This document shows positions 62,341-64,000 of a DNA stretch of 64,000 nt, in pieces. The stretch is from NCBI RefSeq assembly GCF_020382885.2, contig NC_058510.1, positions 4,212,862 to 4,276,861 on the forward strand, in the 5' to 3' direction. A program made the translations under genes and the position numbers. The notes below the pieces were generated by a model. That model was not told where the DNA came from, did no database searches, and saw only the letters and a program-made list of their open reading frames with translations. How positions within the stretch are numbered: the first letter of the stretch is position 1; each line of letters starts with the position of its first letter. This stretch comes from Scatophagus argus. Its lineage: Eukaryota > Chordata > Actinopteri > Scatophagidae.

Positions 62341-62839
62341 ACTCAGCACTTCTTCTTCTTTTTCTCTCTAAAGATTTCAGGCCCTGGAACAAATTCAAGG
62401 GCCTGTAAAGCAGTGTGGGACTCCTCCTTCTTCTCCTTGAGATTTTCCTTCAGCTTTCTCAGTTTCTTTCTGTTGGGCCTGACTGACCTCTTCCTCAGTC
62501 TTGAGCTTGGTCATAAGCTTGAGGGTGGTTGAGGCCAGGCATCTTATTGGTGGAATTGCTCACTCAGTCCAGTCTCAAACTCCTCTCTTTCTGGAGCTCG
62601 TTGTTGAGCTGCTCGACCTTTTTCTGCAGAGACTTGTTGTCTTAAGTCTCTGTCTACAGCCTGGTAGAGAACTCGCTGACCTTCTCCTCCTGACAGGCAA
62701 TATGCTGTTCAGCACCCTGGAGGTGAGCCTTCAACACCTCATTCTGGGTGGCTAGAGCCTTGTTTTCTGTTTCATAGTCCTCCAGCTGCTTGGCCCACCT
62801 GTTGGAGGCCCAGCATGATACATTCAGCTTGAAGGTCAT
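62341..62839 (-). pseudogene. Intronless coiled-coil protein pseudogene, parent not identified
   Basis: The minus strand from 62839 reads a heptad-like sequence with blocks RWAKQLEDYETENKALATQN, EVLKAHLQGAEQ and EEKVSEFSTRL. Stop codons follow (one where CAG has become TAG), then SLQKKVEQLNNELQKERS in the same frame. Further on, after frame changes, come LKTEEEVSQAQQKETEK and LRKLKENLKEKKEESHTALQ, ending in a lysine run and Cys. Continuous coiled-coil coding without introns, but with stops and frameshifts, points to a retro-copied pseudogene. No poly(A) tail or flanking duplication was found. I do not recognise the parent gene. Confidence 0.65.
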
Positions 62840-63688
62840 GGTCTCTGATCAACTTTTGTGGTCGCTTTCAGTGGTTTCACTGTCATCTCCGTACAAGTTT
62901 TCTGTCTGTCAACATTTTTTTCATCTATTAAAATGTTTGAGCAGCACTTCATTAATGATATTACACAGGTCATGAACTACGCCAAGCCATGGTTGGAAGG
63001 GGAGCAATACGTATTCTGTCTCGTCTCTCTGCCAAGACACAGCAAGAGTTACGACTCTCCAATCGCCTAATCTGATGCAGTTGCCATCATAACAGACAAA
63101 AATACTCTGAACTGGGCATTACTGATTCACTCCTTGGCACAGAGTGTAAAGGCGTGACCACACTTGCATTAGTCTTTAATTGAAGCTCACGCAAATGAGA
63201 AATTCAACAATTAATTTCCAGTTCAGCTGACTCTCAGGTCAAAGCTCACCATTATTCAAACTGAAAATCCGCCTGGTCAGCCAACAGACACAGTTGATGT
63301 GTGCTGATGTGTGCTGGGTTTGAAAATGGAGCAGTACGTACTCCTGTGGTGTGTCATCACTCTAATTTGTAAATTTCACTAGATGGCAAGTTGCTGCAGC
63401 AGTCTCACAGAATGTTTACCGTGTTTTTTATCACTCTGCCCAATATTTTGTTTTTACCCCCATCAGACCTGTGACATCACATCCTTTTTCGTGCAGTGCG
63501 TGTGTGCAGGGCAGCTTCACTGGACTAAAGGCAAATGTGACCATACCCTGAGGTCTAATAAGATGCATGCTGGTAGAGAGCAAACACCACTCTCCCGACT
63601 CAGTCTGGCAGACAGGGCGTGGGAGACGGATGACGATGAATCATTGATGCTCGGCACGCAGATCACAAACAAAACACACATGCATGCG

Positions 63689-63724
63689 CGCACACACACA
63701 TACATACATACACACACACACACA
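63689..63724. repeat. (CA)n/(CATA)n microsatellite
   Basis: CA dinucleotides are interrupted by a short CATA run. Confidence 0.95.
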
Positions 63725-64000
63725 TTTATCTCTTCACTCTCTTACTCATCCGTCCTTCCTCCCATTTACAGCGTGGTGTTTTTCTCTGTGCCATCTCCGA
63801 TTTTGTGGTGACAGAGACAGATGGAGGGATTGAGAGGGGGATGGCTCACCAGCAGAACAGGAGAAATCTCCCTCTGGCTTTTACTTTGGTCTGAAATAAC
63901 ATTAATAGCCACAGTTGGCCTTTGTTTTCCTGTCTTGCCTTTTGTATCCGTCCCTCTTTGCACTTTTATCACTTTTTCATCACTTCATTCATGCCTCTCA

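Larger units (their letters stand above)
52150..64000 (-). other. Probable next myrip intron, no exon seen
   Basis: The exon at 52149-52013 starts in phase 2, after residues that in MYRIP follow the zinc finger. No zinc-finger or N-terminal helix exon could be found up to base 64000, so this whole stretch is read as one intron. It holds microsatellites, an L1 fragment, an inverted repeat and a coiled-coil pseudogene. Other sequence is unassigned. Confidence 0.5.

Overview
This is teleost nuclear DNA: compact vertebrate genes with GT-AG introns, many (CA/GT)n microsatellites, and dispersed repeats and small MITEs typical of ray-finned fish. Four protein-coding genes and one tRNA gene are supported. 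The exons were assembled by hand from splice sites, reading phase and remembered family sequences; no search was run.

Layout. Positions 177-7659, minus strand: the first 19 coding exons of oplah (5-oxoprolinase, glutathione salvage); its 3' part lies beyond base 1. Positions 10288-17992, minus strand: a complete 14-exon gene of 710 codons. Its N-terminal half is SHARPIN-like (PH-like domain, HOIP-tethering helices, UBL and NZF). It then continues into a complete HOIL-1-type RING1-IBR-RING2 module that mammalian SHARPIN lacks. An in-frame exon carrying a stop (13776-13856) could also give a short PH-UBL-NZF form like mammalian SHARPIN. Positions 19301-19373, minus strand: tRNA-Arg(CCG). Positions about 21627-23780, plus strand: prlh, a complete small neuropeptide gene of the PrRP/C-RFa type. 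Positions 27330-52149, minus strand: fifteen coding exons of myrip, the Rab27/myosin/PKA adaptor; its first exons lie beyond base 64000. Positions 52150-64000 look like the next myrip intron and hold repeats, an L1 fossil and an intronless coiled-coil pseudogene.

Context. SHARPIN and OPLAH also lie close together in human (8q24.3), where CYC1, GPAA1 and EXOSC4 sit between them; those three genes are not seen here. The prlh-myrip pair mirrors PRLH-MLPH in mammals, which fits an ancient paralogous (ohnologous) segment, since MYRIP and MLPH are paralogues. The genes are functionally unrelated: glutathione cycle, linear/ester ubiquitin signalling, neuropeptide, organelle transport.

Best leads: (1) the SHARPIN-HOIL-1 composite ligase and its possible SHARPIN-like short isoform; (2) a 63-nt in-frame myrip exon lying between complementary (UG)n and (CA)n tracts in the pre-mRNA; (3) two apparent GC-AG introns in oplah.
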